DNA of 64,000 nt from Bartonella sp. HY328 (GCF_025449335.1 NZ_CP104883.1:1294501-1358500), one strand, 5' to 3'; shown: positions 25,171 through 34,559, counted from the stretch's first letter. Translations and numbers: made by a program. The notes: a model not told the origin generated them from the letters alone.

Positions 25171-27879
25171 ATGGCCGAAAATAAAAGCTCAAAAAAAGTT
25201 GATCAAAGTAATCACATTAATGACGGTCAAAATGATGAAGGTATAGCAAGCATAGCATCTTGGGCGAATGAATTAAGTGAAGCGGCTGAAAAAGATGTTG
25301 TTGAGGTTAAAGCTAAAACGGCAAAAGTCAAAGCAACCAGTGCAGCTAAAAAACCAGTCAAAAAAGCCGCTAAAGATGAAAAGCCAATGAAAACATCGCG
25401 CGGCACGTTGCTTGGCGGTAAAGCTTCCGCTAAAGAGCGCAGCCGTGCTGGTCTTAATCCCGTTTCAGGGTTAGATATTTCACTAGAAGATGCTGATAAT
25501 TTACCCCAAAGCGGTGCAACGGCAACGGTTGAAGCATTATCTGCGCTTATTTCTTCGGGCAATCCACTTTTTAAAAATGGTGAGCTTTGGACACCTCATC
25601 GACCTGATCGGCCACATAAGTCCGAAGGCGGTATTCCGTTTAAAATGCATACACCGTTTTTACCATCAGGTGATCAGCCAACGGCTATCAAGGATTTGGT
25701 GGAAGGTCTTAACAGTGATGATCGCACACAGGTTCTGCTAGGTGTGACAGGGTCAGGCAAAACCTTTACCATGGCTAAAGTCATTGAGGAAACCCAAAGG
25801 CCGGCGCTTATCCTTGCACCAAATAAAACCCTTGCAGCACAGCTTTATGGTGAGTTTAAATCATTCTTTCCTGATAATGCGGTTGAATATTTTGTTTCCT
25901 ATTATGATTATTATCAACCAGAAGCCTATGTTGCGCGGTCCGATACTTACATTGAAAAGGAATCATCGGTTAATGAGCAGATAGACCGCATGCGCCATGC
26001 TGCCACCCGTGCGGTGCTTGAGCGTGATGATGTTATTATTGTTGCATCTGTTTCTTGTATTTATGGTATTGGGTCTGTTGAAACTTATACCGCAATGACC
26101 TTTGAGATGAAGGTTGGCGATAGGTTAGATCAGCGGCAGTTATTGTCCGATCTTGTTGCGCAGCAATATAAGCGGCAAGAGTTTAATTTCGTGCGCGGTT
26201 CTTTCCGTGTGCGCGGCGATACAATTGAAATTTTTCCAGCCCACTTAGAAGATAGGGCATGGCGCATTTCATTGTTTGGTGACGAGATTGATACAATCAC
26301 TGAATTTGACCCGTTAACTGGCAAGAAAACTGGTGATTTAAAATCGGTCAAAATCTATGCGAATTCGCATTATGTGACGCCGCGGCCTACTTTAAATCAG
26401 GCGATAAAAAGTATTAAAACTGAGTTGCGTAACCGCCTTGTCGAACTTAATGATGCTGGGCGCTTATTAGAAGCGCAAAGAATTGAACAACGCACGAAAT
26501 TTGATCTTGAAATGTTGGAAGCAACAGGTTCTTGCCCAGGTATTGAAAATTATTCACGTTATCTCACGGGACGTAAACCGGGGGAACCACCACCAACCAT
26601 GTTTGAATATATTCCAGACAATGCTTTGGTCTTTCTTGATGAAAGCCATGTTACCATTCCGCAAATTGGCGCTATGTATCGTGGTGACTTTCGCCGTAAA
26701 GCAACCTTGGCAGAATATGGTTTTCGCTTGCCATCTTGTATGGATAACCGTCCCTTGCGTTTTGAGGAATGGGATGCAATGCGCCCACAAACCATAGCTG
26801 TTTCTGCAACGCCTGCCCAATGGGAAATGAATGAAGCAGGCGGCGTCTTTGCCGAGCAAGTTATTCGTCCAACAGGTCTTATTGATCCACCCGTTGAAAT
26901 TAGGCCCGCAAAAACGCAGGTTGATGACGTGATGGGCGAAATATTAGCCACCAGTAAACAAGGCTATCGCTCGCTGGTGACGGTACTTACCAAACGCATG
27001 GCAGAAGATTTAACTGAGTATTTGCACGAGCAAGGCATCAAGGTGCGCTATATGCACTCAGATATTGATACGCTTGAACGCATTGAGATTATTCGCGACT
27101 TACGCCTTGGTACATTTGACGTTTTGGTGGGTATCAACCTATTGCGTGAAGGTTTGGATATTCCTGAATGTAGTTTTGTTGCCATTCTTGATGCGGATAA
27201 GGAAGGCTTTTTGCGGTCTGAAACATCACTTGTTCAGACCATTGGTCGTGCGGCGCGAAATGTTAATGGTCATGTTATTCTTTACGCTGATAAGATGACG
27301 GGTTCGATGGAGCGCGCAATTAACGAAACCAATCGCCGCCGCGAAAAACAGGTTGCTTATAATCTTGAGCATAATATCACGCCAGCAAGTGTCAGCAAGA
27401 ATATATCCGATATTCTCGGTTCTGTTTATGAGCGAGATCATGTTCGCGCCGATATTTCGCAATTTATCGATGAAGGTGCGATGATAGGCAATAATCTTGC
27501 CACGCATATTGCACATCTTGAAAAACGCATGCAGGAGGCTGCTGCCGATCTTGACTTTGAGGAAGCTGCACGCTTGCGCGATGAAGTAAAGCGTTTGCGC
27601 CAAACCGAACTTGCTATCGCCGATGATCCATTAACCCGTGAAACAATACGAACGATTGAGGGAACCGCCAAAAAGGTTAGTAAAAGCCTTTTTGCCAAGC
27701 CTGATTTAGATCATATGGGACCAACAATGGATACTGGGCTACCAATGCCAGATTCGTCAGTTAATGATGAGTTGGCACCGGTTAAACGAGGACGTATTGG
27801 CGTAGGTTCTTATGAAGAACCTGAAAAGTCTAATAGTCGCAAAGGTAGGGCTAGAAAGACAGGAAGGCCTGGAAAATAG
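25171..27879 (+). CDS. uvrB: Excinuclease ABC subunit UvrB with a long N-terminal extension
   Basis: 902 aa. UvrB is the damage-verifying helicase-like subunit of nucleotide excision repair, loading on DNA with UvrA and recruiting UvrC. Walker A GVTGSGKT lies at about residues 191-198; compared with position 39-46 in E. coli UvrB this shows an extension of about 150 residues, rich in Lys and Ala. The beta-hairpin region YYDYYQPEAYV, the DESHVTIPQIGAMYRGDF block, helicase motif QTIGRAARN, and the C-terminal UVR motif (LEKRMQEAAADLDFEEAARLRDE) follow. The C-terminal tail is basic. Such an extension is common in rhizobial UvrBs. The start is not certain; TTG and ATG codons 17 and 16 residues upstream are also open. 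Confidence 0.96.
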   Translation: MAENKSSKKVDQSNHINDGQNDEGIASIASWANELSEAAEKDVVEVKAKTAKVKATSAAKKPVKKAAKDEKPMKTSRGTLLGGKASAKERSRAGLNPVSGLDISLEDADNLPQSGATATVEALSALISSGNPLFKNGELWTPHRPDRPHKSEGGIPFKMHTPFLPSGDQPTAIKDLVEGLNSDDRTQVLLGVTGSGKTFTMAKVIEETQRPALILAPNKTLAAQLYGEFKSFFPDNAVEYFVSYYDYYQPEAYVARSDTYIEKESSVNEQIDRMRHAATRAVLERDDVIIVASVSCIYGIGSVETYTAMTFEMKVGDRLDQRQLLSDLVAQQYKRQEFNFVRGSFRVRGDTIEIFPAHLEDRAWRISLFGDEIDTITEFDPLTGKKTGDLKSVKIYANSHYVTPRPTLNQAIKSIKTELRNRLVELNDAGRLLEAQRIEQRTKFDLEMLEATGSCPGIENYSRYLTGRKPGEPPPTMFEYIPDNALVFLDESHVTIPQIGAMYRGDFRRKATLAEYGFRLPSCMDNRPLRFEEWDAMRPQTIAVSATPAQWEMNEAGGVFAEQVIRPTGLIDPPVEIRPAKTQVDDVMGEILATSKQGYRSLVTVLTKRMAEDLTEYLHEQGIKVRYMHSDIDTLERIEIIRDLRLGTFDVLVGINLLREGLDIPECSFVAILDADKEGFLRSETSLVQTIGRAARNVNGHVILYADKMTGSMERAINETNRRREKQVAYNLEHNITPASVSKNISDILGSVYERDHVRADISQFIDEGAMIGNNLATHIAHLEKRMQEAAADLDFEEAARLRDEVKRLRQTELAIADDPLTRETIRTIEGTAKKVSKSLFAKPDLDHMGPTMDTGLPMPDSSVNDELAPVKRGRIGVGSYEEPEKSNSRKGRARKTGRPGK

Positions 27880-27912
27880 CTTAGCTATCATTGTTTCGTC
27901 GAATATAAATTG

Positions 27913-27946
27913 AAACGCAGCCATTTAACAATGGCTGCGTTTTTTT
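27913..27946 (+). terminator. uvrB terminator
   Basis: A perfect 13-bp stem, AAACGCAGCCATT (27913-27925) and AATGGCTGCGTTT (27930-27942), with loop TAAC and a T7 tract. Strong intrinsic terminator. Confidence 0.92.
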
Positions 27947-28522
27947 AATGCTTTGCTTCAATGAAACTTGGTTGCTGGCAAATAGCTGACCATTTTCAAT
28001 ATATGCGAGTATTCTCCAGCAAGAATAGATGAAAAATAAAAATATGGGGTGGTCATTAGCGATTAAAAAGTGCGCTAAATTAAATCAGATTTTCATTTTT
28101 TGGCTATTAAGCTCAGGTGATTTTGTCTTGATTAAATAGATATAAGTTTAATATTTTTTATAAATAATTGATTTTAAATGATAATATTTTTTATCGGAAG
28201 ATGTCATTTGTTGGTTGACAAAATATATTTTAAAATATATTTTTGTGTATATGTTAAAGTTGTAGCAATACCAAAAAGGGAACTTTACTATAAATAGTAA
28301 GCAACTTGGCAAATATGAAAATAAGGTCCAGCATAAAGCTGGCAAAATATAGACTTTGATTTCTTGCAGTAGTTTATTTTTTTACAAGCAACACAACTAT
28401 AGTGTTGTTTAAATGGGACTAATCATAAACATCACGTTTTAGGTGCTTGGGCATCTAATAATTTAACTCGGTTATAATTCAGCTTCTCATCTGTGAGGGC
28501 TGTTAATGGTGGAGGTTTACCA
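27947..28522. other. Gene-free stretch with a palindromic promoter-like element and small hairpins
   Basis: A TTGACA at 28215-28220 is followed by a perfect 24-bp AT palindrome (AAAATATATTTT twice inverted, 28220-28243) giving a possible -10 TATTTT. From about 28256 nested hairpins follow: AAGTTG (28257-28262) with CAACTT (28302-28307) enclosing TTACTA/TAGTAA (28285-28300), then CCAGC/GCTGG (28328-28342). This could be a structured leader of the gene at 28523 or a small RNA. Confidence 0.4.
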
Positions 28523-29026
28523 ATGTATTATTTCGCTTATTGCACTTGGCTTGATGGCGCTGAAATTCATCGTTATTGGAAAGATGCAAAGCTTGTAACA
28601 ACAGGCTATGTGGCAAATCATAAATTGAAATTTCATGCGGCAAGTGATCGTAAAGATCGCGGTTGGTGCCATTTTGATAATACAGCAAAAGTTGCTTGGG
28701 GAGAAAAAGCATTGGGCGCTGTTTTTGAGCATCCGCCAGAGCATTTTGAAGAAGATTTTGATGATTTTGAACGCTGCTGCATGACCGTTTATGGCGATGA
28801 TGGTAAAATGTATGATTGCTGGACCTATCGTCTTAGTCGTCCCGGCATTGAAATGCGCCCACCAAATTTCTATTGGGAGCATATTCCTGAAGGCTTTAAA
28901 CAGTTTAACTTCCCACAAGAATATGTAGGTAAGGTTATAAATGTTTATAATGATGCGGCTGAATGTCCACGAGCAGATAGGCCAAATCCATCAGCTGTAC
29001 CAGGGCGTGGTGCTGATACCCGCTAA
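28523..29026 (+). CDS. Gamma-glutamylcyclotransferase-like (GGCT/AIG2-fold) protein
   Basis: 167 aa. The N-terminus MYYFAYCTWLDGAEIHRYWKDA, followed by VTTGYVANHKLKFH, resembles the GGCT fold, whose start is typically 'YFAYGSNL'. Here the loop reads YCTWL, so the Gly-Ser of the substrate-binding loop is replaced, and gamma-glutamyl cyclotransferase activity is doubtful. The middle has GVVFE-like ALGAVFEHPPEHFEEDFDDFE with acidic residues. The ATG at 28523 has a perfect GGAGGT 8 nt upstream. The product is soluble; its role is unknown. Confidence 0.75.
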   Translation: MYYFAYCTWLDGAEIHRYWKDAKLVTTGYVANHKLKFHAASDRKDRGWCHFDNTAKVAWGEKALGAVFEHPPEHFEEDFDDFERCCMTVYGDDGKMYDCWTYRLSRPGIEMRPPNFYWEHIPEGFKQFNFPQEYVGKVINVYNDAAECPRADRPNPSAVPGRGADTR

Positions 29027-29033
29027 AATATAA

Positions 29034-29056
29034 GGCCCCATTTTTAAAATGGGGCC
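29034..29056 (+). terminator. Inverted repeat after the GGCT-like gene
   Basis: GGCCCCATTTT (29034-29044) and AAAATGGGGCC (29046-29056) form an 11-bp hairpin 8 nt after the stop codon. There is no T-run after it, so it may end or stabilise the transcript. Confidence 0.6.
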
Positions 29057-29162
29057 AATAATACCGATGAATGCAAACATTTTTTAAAATGTTGGATTTT
29101 TAAAAAGTTGGATTGAGGTGTTTTGTCTGTTTTAAATAAAAATAGATGAGGCTACAAAAGCG

Positions 29163-29214
29163 TATATAATTATATATTCGATATCAAGCATTTAGTATTA
29201 ATATATAATTATAT
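29163..29214. promoter_or_regulatory. Two AT palindromes upstream of the ABC transporter operon
   Basis: TATATAATTATATA (29163-29176) and ATATAATTATAT (29203-29214), centres 39 bp apart, share the same core. They lie 70-120 bases before the operon and could bind a regulator such as the GntR protein downstream, or simply be AT-rich promoter DNA. Confidence 0.3.
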
Positions 29215-29285
29215 TCAAATGCAAATAAAATGGGAATTACATATGTAAATAATATTGTTTCAACCATGGAAAAGGGAACATAATC

Positions 29286-30188
29286 ATGGGGAAATCAAAT
29301 AACACTGGCGCATATAAAGAAAAAAAGAAAAATTTCGCATTATCAGCATTCATTTCGGCTTTGTCAGTTCTGGCTACAACTTCGTCGAGTTTTTCCGCTG
29401 ATCTTACCTCTCTTTTACCAGAAAAATATAAAAAAAATGGCTATGTCACTATTGGCTCACAGCAAACCGTGCCACCAATAGAATTTCGTGATCCGGGTAC
29501 TTTAAAGCTAAAGGGCGCAAGTATTGATCTCATAAATGAAGTGGGGACGCGTTTAGCGGTTGAATTCCGTTATATGCAGGCTGAGTATTCTGCTCTCATT
29601 CCGGGTATAGAAGCAAAAAGGTTCAATATAGCATCTGGTGCGATTTCAGACACTATTGAGCGGGAGGCGAAGCTTGATTTTATCAATTATCTTTCTGCTG
29701 GCGCAAGTATATTAGTGCGACAAGATGAAAGCGCGAAATTTAAAACTATTGATGATTTCTGTGGGCTTACAATGGCAACCTTATTAGGTAGCCGTGTTAT
29801 CATGACTGCTATTGAAACAGCCTCTGAAAAATGTGTTGCAAATGGTAAATCTGCTATAAAGGTTGAGCAATTGCCTTCAGCACCTGATGCCCGTCAACAG
29901 CTAGATTTGAAGCGAGTGGACGGTTACCTTGGTGATTTTCCAGCTCTTGCCTATATGGTTCAACAAATGCCCGGGCGCTATGATATTGTAGATAAAAATT
30001 ATGTTTTAGTTCCTTATATTACATCATGGGGCTTTCCAAAAAATGAAACAGGATTGCGCGATGCTATCAAAGCCGCAATGGATGAAATGGTAGCCGATGG
30101 CACCTATAAAAAAATATTGACTGAATGGGGCTTGGAAGCGGCGGCCTTGCCAGAAATAACCATAAATTTCCCAGCGAGCCAACGCTAA
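29286..30188 (+). CDS. ABC transporter substrate-binding protein, amino-acid type
   Basis: 300 aa. It has a signal peptide (positive residues, then ALSAFISALSVLATTSSSFSA) and the SBP family 3 domain: VTIGSQQTVPPIEFRDPGTLKLKG, DLINEVGTRLAVEFRYM, and further LDFINYLSAGASILV. In the periplasm it would bind a polar amino acid or similar solute. It is followed by permease and ATPase genes and precedes a GntR/VOC/DMT cluster, which suggests import of a specific nutrient. Ligand unknown. GGGAAC precedes the ATG. Confidence 0.9.
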   Translation: MGKSNNTGAYKEKKKNFALSAFISALSVLATTSSSFSADLTSLLPEKYKKNGYVTIGSQQTVPPIEFRDPGTLKLKGASIDLINEVGTRLAVEFRYMQAEYSALIPGIEAKRFNIASGAISDTIEREAKLDFINYLSAGASILVRQDESAKFKTIDDFCGLTMATLLGSRVIMTAIETASEKCVANGKSAIKVEQLPSAPDARQQLDLKRVDGYLGDFPALAYMVQQMPGRYDIVDKNYVLVPYITSWGFPKNETGLRDAIKAAMDEMVADGTYKKILTEWGLEAAALPEITINFPASQR

Positions 30189-30198
30189 GGAGAGTAAT

Positions 30199-31050
30199 AT
30201 GTCCATTACTCAAATAGATATGCCTTACAAAAATTTGCCTATTATTCAAAGGCGGCCTTGGAAAAGCTGGTTGGTAGGCGGCATTGTAGGTCTCATTGTT
30301 ATATTTGTCATATATTCCGCATGGAAACAGCAGATTATTGATCTAAGTGTTTTTACTGAATATATATTTAGCCCAGCCATTTTGATTGGTGCTTACCACG
30401 CTGTTATACTTGGAACTTTATCTTTGGTGGCAGCTAGCGTTATTGGCTTTATATCGGCGATTATGCGCCTTTCTAATAATCGCATATTATCGGCTATTTC
30501 AGCCACTTATGTCTATTTTTTTCGCGGGACACCAATGCTTATCCAGCTTTTGTTTTGGTTTAATGCAGTTCCAATAATATTTCCGCATTTATATCTCCAC
30601 CTACCTTTTATGAGTAGCCCCTTGCTAGATGTAGGGACATCGGATGTCATTACGCCATTTATGGCCGCCTTATGTGGATTGGCTTTAGCGGAAGGCGCCT
30701 ATATGAGCGAAGTTATACGTGGTGGTATTATGGCGGTCGATAATGGCCAAAGATCTGCTGCAACTGCGCTTGGAATGACACGAAGACAAGTAATGGCGCA
30801 AGTTATTATTCCCCAAGCTGGGCGCATTATCATTCCGACAACCGGCAATCAATATATTATGCTATTAAAATCTACATCACTTGCTATGGCGATTGGCTAC
30901 CAAGAATTAACGCGTATTTCCATTGATATTTATTCGTCAAATTTCAAAACTACCGAACTTTTAGCCGTGGCTGCATTTTGGTATCTTGTGATGACTGCTT
31001 TTGCAACAATTCTTCAAACCATATTGGAAAGAGTATTTCCACCGAGGTGA
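30199..31050 (+). CDS. ABC transporter permease, HisM/GlnP type
   Basis: 283 aa, inner-membrane protein with about five helices. The N-terminus shows ILIGAYHAVILGTLSLVAASVIG, the typical beginning of this permease family, and RGTPMLIQLLF and the EAA-type loop EGAYMSEVIRGGIMAVDNGQRSAATALGMTRRQ, which contacts the ATPase. It lies 10 nt after the substrate-binding gene with GGAGAG upstream of its ATG and 5 nt before the ATPase gene. A single permease gene implies a homodimer. Confidence 0.92.
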   Translation: MSITQIDMPYKNLPIIQRRPWKSWLVGGIVGLIVIFVIYSAWKQQIIDLSVFTEYIFSPAILIGAYHAVILGTLSLVAASVIGFISAIMRLSNNRILSAISATYVYFFRGTPMLIQLLFWFNAVPIIFPHLYLHLPFMSSPLLDVGTSDVITPFMAALCGLALAEGAYMSEVIRGGIMAVDNGQRSAATALGMTRRQVMAQVIIPQAGRIIIPTTGNQYIMLLKSTSLAMAIGYQELTRISIDIYSSNFKTTELLAVAAFWYLVMTAFATILQTILERVFPPR

Positions 31051-31055
31051 TTATA

Positions 31056-31829
31056 ATGGAAAAAAATGATTGTGCGGTTCGAATTCTTGGTATTTCAAAA
31101 AAGTTTGGAGTTTTAACGGCTTTTTCTAATGTTTCGTTTGAAGTTCCAACTGGCCAAGTTGTTGCGTTGTTAGGCCCTTCGGGAGCTGGAAAGTCAACCG
31201 TATTGCGTTGTATAAACCACTTGGAAAAAATTAGCTCGGGACGCATTTATGTCTATGGTGATTTAATCGGTTATCGTGAAGGTGAAAAGGCTTTGTATGA
31301 ATTGTCGGACGCTGATGTAAGTCGGCAGCGGCAAGTTGTTGGAATGGTTTTTCAGCATTTTAATCTTTTTCGCCATATGACTGTGATTGATAATGTCATG
31401 TGCGCGCAAATTCATGTATTAAAGCGTAGCAAAGTCGAAGCTCGAGATATTGCGGTTAAATTTCTTGAAAAAGTAGGTTTAAAAGACAAGGCTCTGGTTT
31501 TTCCTTCGCAATTATCGGGCGGTCAGCAACAGCGCGTTGCTATTGCAAGGGCATTGGCCATGGCGCCCCGTGTTTTGCTGCTTGATGAACCAACATCTGC
31601 CCTTGATCCAGAATTGGCGCAGGAAGTAGTTGTTACTATTCGTGATTTAGCGCGCGAAGGGCAAACCATGTTAATTGCTACTCATGATATGGGAATTGCA
31701 CGAGATGTGGCAGATCGCGTTATCTTTATGGAAGGGGGAAAAATTGCCGAGGATTCTTCTTCTCAAGATTTTTTCACTCAACCAAAAACTGATCGTGCAA
31801 GGCAATTTCTTGCAAAAATACTCCATTAA
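31056..31829 (+). CDS. ABC transporter ATP-binding protein, amino-acid type
   Basis: 257 aa. Walker A GPSGAGKST (about residues 38-46), Q-loop, signature LSGGQQQRVAIARALA, Walker B LLLDEPTSALD and the switch His in ATHDMG are all present. The head MEKNDCAVRILGISKKFGVL shows the start; AGGTGA lies 6 nt before the ATG at 31056, while an earlier in-frame ATG would overlap the permease by 73 nt. It drives the uptake system encoded with the two upstream genes. Confidence 0.94.
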   Translation: MEKNDCAVRILGISKKFGVLTAFSNVSFEVPTGQVVALLGPSGAGKSTVLRCINHLEKISSGRIYVYGDLIGYREGEKALYELSDADVSRQRQVVGMVFQHFNLFRHMTVIDNVMCAQIHVLKRSKVEARDIAVKFLEKVGLKDKALVFPSQLSGGQQQRVAIARALAMAPRVLLLDEPTSALDPELAQEVVVTIRDLAREGQTMLIATHDMGIARDVADRVIFMEGGKIAEDSSSQDFFTQPKTDRARQFLAKILH

Positions 31830-32195
31830 TTGATTGCTAAAATTGGTCTTTTGTCGCGCATATAGCCAAATATCCATTGATTGGAGATCAAGCATATAGG
31901 GAACTGCATTTCAATATTATAAAATCTGTTTTGATTAAAAAAATGGATTTCACTTTAAGGGAGAGCTTAAACCAATAGTCTATTTATAAATAAATCCTAA
32001 CGATCCAATATATCGACTATTTGTATAGTTACTATGTTATCATCAGGAGATGCCATCAACATGCATTTGGCATGGGCTTTACTCATCATTAAATATTGAT
32101 AGAAAAAAGGCAATCATTGTTTTACTTTAGAACGATTAATGAATTAATAAGGCAAGATACTGGCTCTTAATATTGGATGTTGATTGAGGAAATAG
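31830..32195. other. Gene-free stretch between the ABC operon and the GntR gene
   Basis: No gene is seen. An inverted repeat ATGCCA/TGGCAT at about 32051-32074 lies 120 bases before the regulator and could be an operator. No clear intrinsic terminator follows the ABC operon, so read-through into the regulator is possible. Confidence 0.4.
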
Positions 32196-32837
32196 ATGAA
32201 AAGCGAAAGTGAAATTAATGTTGCAGGTGATATACGGGCTAGAATTCTTAGTATGATCATTGGAGCTGAGTTAAAACCAGGCGTTAGAATTGTTGAAGAC
32301 GAGCTCTGTGAGAAAATTGGCGTCGGACGAACGCCTTTGCGTGAGGCCTTATTGGTCTTGCAGGGTGAAGGCTATGTTGAACGTAAGCGCGGTTGGATCG
32401 TTGGCGAAGTTAATAATGACCAAATTAGCGCTATTTTTGAAAGCCGCGCGGCGATTGAGGGGGCAACAGCACGTCTTGCTGCGCGATATGCTGACGATAG
32501 TACTTTTGCAGAGTTAAAGGATCTAATTGAAAAAATGGATCGCATAGATTTGCTAAGTCGGCGCGATTTAAATGAGCTTAATTCATCATTTCATCAAAAA
32601 ATTGTCGATGCGGCACGCAATCCATTTTTAGCTGATTTTCATAAGCGCACCCGCTTCCAATACTGGCTTTTACGTGTGCCTGTATTGTTTACCGAGGTGG
32701 AGGCAAAACGCACGAATGATCAGCACCGTATGATTTTAGACTGTCTTATCAATAGGGACGAAAAAGGCGCGGAAGAGGCTGCAAGAGACCACGTTGAAAC
32801 AACACGCTCTATAGTTGAGCCCGCGATACGTTTTTAA
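32196..32837 (+). CDS. GntR-family transcriptional regulator, FCD subfamily
   Basis: 213 aa. The N-terminal winged helix is seen at about residues 10-75 (IRARILSMIIGAELKPG, then LCEKIGVGRTPLREALLVLQGEGYVERKRGWIV), followed by an all-helical FCD ligand-binding domain with the His/Asp metal ligands typical of the group (SSFHQKIVDAA; HRMILDCL; ARDHV). Such regulators sense acids or sugars acids. Its position between an ABC importer and VOC/DMT genes suggests it regulates them. GAGG lies 8 nt before the ATG. Confidence 0.9.
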   Translation: MKSESEINVAGDIRARILSMIIGAELKPGVRIVEDELCEKIGVGRTPLREALLVLQGEGYVERKRGWIVGEVNNDQISAIFESRAAIEGATARLAARYADDSTFAELKDLIEKMDRIDLLSRRDLNELNSSFHQKIVDAARNPFLADFHKRTRFQYWLLRVPVLFTEVEAKRTNDQHRMILDCLINRDEKGAEEAARDHVETTRSIVEPAIRF

Positions 32838-32902
32838 AAGTCACCAGTTAACATTAAAAATTATCTTACAATAATAACAACAACAAAAAATAGGGGAATA
32901 AA

Positions 32903-33337
32903 ATGAATAATATTTTCAACAAGCTACATCATGTTTGTATTGTGGTAGATGACCTTGAAAAGGCAATTACATATTATGAAGGCCTAGGTATTGGGCCTTG
33001 GTATGATTATCCCAAACATGGCAATTATATTGAGTTTGAAGTTCCCGACGCTAAAGCTTCCGCTGTGATGCGTTATAAATGTGTAGATCTTGATAATATT
33101 CAATTGCAACTTTGTGAACCAAATGGTGATGCGTCGCCACAAGGGCGTTTTTTAAAGGATCATGGCCCTGGTGTTTATCATTTGGGGTTTGAAGTTGCTG
33201 ATATGAAGGATGCGGAAACAAAAGGTGCCGAGCTTGGCTTGGATGTTATTGCGCGCGGATTACGTGCTGATGGTGGTGGTTTTTGTTATTATAATACTGC
33301 CGAAAAGGCCGGAACAATTTTGGAAATAAGAAAATAA
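32903..33337 (+). CDS. VOC-superfamily metalloenzyme (glyoxalase/epimerase-like)
   Basis: 144 aa, two beta-alpha-beta-beta-beta units. Probable metal ligands are His9 or His10 (KLHHVCIVV), Gln69 or a neighbour, His93 (VYHLGFE) and Glu141 (ILEIRK), the pattern of methylmalonyl-CoA epimerases and glyoxalases. The exact reaction is not clear. It lies 65 nt after the regulator and 71 nt before the DMT gene, all on one strand, so the three are likely linked with the nearby importer in handling one substrate. AGGGGAA precedes the ATG. Confidence 0.85.
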   Translation: MNNIFNKLHHVCIVVDDLEKAITYYEGLGIGPWYDYPKHGNYIEFEVPDAKASAVMRYKCVDLDNIQLQLCEPNGDASPQGRFLKDHGPGVYHLGFEVADMKDAETKGAELGLDVIARGLRADGGGFCYYNTAEKAGTILEIRK

Positions 33338-33408
33338 TTGTTTGAAAGTTTTAATTTAAGGCTGTGCCTAATTTAAAATAAAGCCATTGCGCATTTCAGG
33401 AGGATTTT

Positions 33409-34257
33409 ATGAAACCTGAATTTATAAAAAATATCTTATTTTGCTTATGTGCAATGTTTTTCTTTGCTTCTTCAGATGTCTTCGCCAAGCAAATGTCTGT
33501 TCATTACCCAGCTTTACAATTGGCTTGGTTTCGTTATTTTTGTGCTATGCTTTGCTGCGCTCCACTTTTGTTCCGTCCAGTAAATTTTAATCAAGTTCAT
33601 TTTGGCGGCCAAATTATAAGAGGTATCGGAATGAGCGGCGCAACAGTGTTTCTCATTGCGGGTATAGGCGTGTTGCCTTTAGCCGAAGCAACGGCACTTT
33701 GCTTTGTTTCACCGGTTTTTGTTATTTCATTATCTGTATTATTTTTAAAAGAAAATGTACGTTTTGCGCAATGGCTACAGGTTTTATGTGGCATCATCGG
33801 CATGTGTTTTATCTTGCGTCCCGGCTTTTCTGCCATTCAAATGGCCGCCTTGTTTCCACTATTTTCGGCGATGTGCTGGGCTTGCGCACTTGTTTTTTCT
33901 AAACGTGCATTAATGCACGATAAAATTCAATTAACTGCGTTGTTTTCGACGATAACAGGTTTTTCTCTTTTAACTATTGTCCAGCCATGGGTGTTTGTTT
34001 GGCCAGATAAAAGCCATTTATTTTTGCTTTTATTGATGGGGCTGGCTTGGTGCATAGCGCATATTTTTATCATTTTGGCTTATACATCATCAGATGTACC
34101 AGTCTCTAAATTAGCGCCATTTTCCTATACGCAATTAATATGGGCGACAATTGGTGGATATATATTTTTCAATAATATTCCTAATCTTACTACCATTATC
34201 GGCAGCGCAATTATCATTCTTTCAGGGATTTGGGCTGTGATGCGGCGCCATGCGTGA
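33409..34257 (+). CDS. DMT-superfamily (EamA) transporter
   Basis: 282 aa with ten predicted membrane helices forming two EamA repeats (about residues 8-135 and 145-280). The repeat start LCAMFFFASSDVFAKQM and the end block of the second (KLAPFSYTQLIWATIGGYIFF) are typical. The family exports metabolites or amino acids. GGAGG lies 5 nt before the ATG. It is the last gene of the likely GntR-VOC-DMT unit; the following 300 bases hold no gene. Confidence 0.88.
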   Translation: MKPEFIKNILFCLCAMFFFASSDVFAKQMSVHYPALQLAWFRYFCAMLCCAPLLFRPVNFNQVHFGGQIIRGIGMSGATVFLIAGIGVLPLAEATALCFVSPVFVISLSVLFLKENVRFAQWLQVLCGIIGMCFILRPGFSAIQMAALFPLFSAMCWACALVFSKRALMHDKIQLTALFSTITGFSLLTIVQPWVFVWPDKSHLFLLLLMGLAWCIAHIFIILAYTSSDVPVSKLAPFSYTQLIWATIGGYIFFNNIPNLTTIIGSAIIILSGIWAVMRRHA

Positions 34258-34559
34258 TATTTTGCTATAAAACAATGTCGTTTAATGGCGTTAAAGTCTA
34301 AAGCAAAGGCATTAAGATCTGCTTGTTAAATGGAACTCTTCAAAGCTAAGTCGCCTATAGCATTTTAAAACGGCTATTTGCCATCAATATGCCCTTTCGC
34401 CTATTTAAAAACGCACAAAACTACTATAATGTTAAAAAAATAAATGTGCTAAATGGATTATGTAAGATAGTTTTGTTTTATAAGACAAGAGTAGAGATAT
34501 TACTTATTGTGCATTCGTCTTTATGCTAATTTTTTTACTAGGTTGAAAGTGAGAAAAAC
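34258..34559. other. Gene-free stretch before gnd
   Basis: About 300 AT-rich bases. No gene, clear terminator or promoter was recognised. Confidence 0.4.

Noticed and set aside
25227..25562. Minus-strand frame inside the uvrB 5' region
   Set aside because: Mirror image of the Lys/Ala-rich UvrB extension; long antisense frames are expected there.
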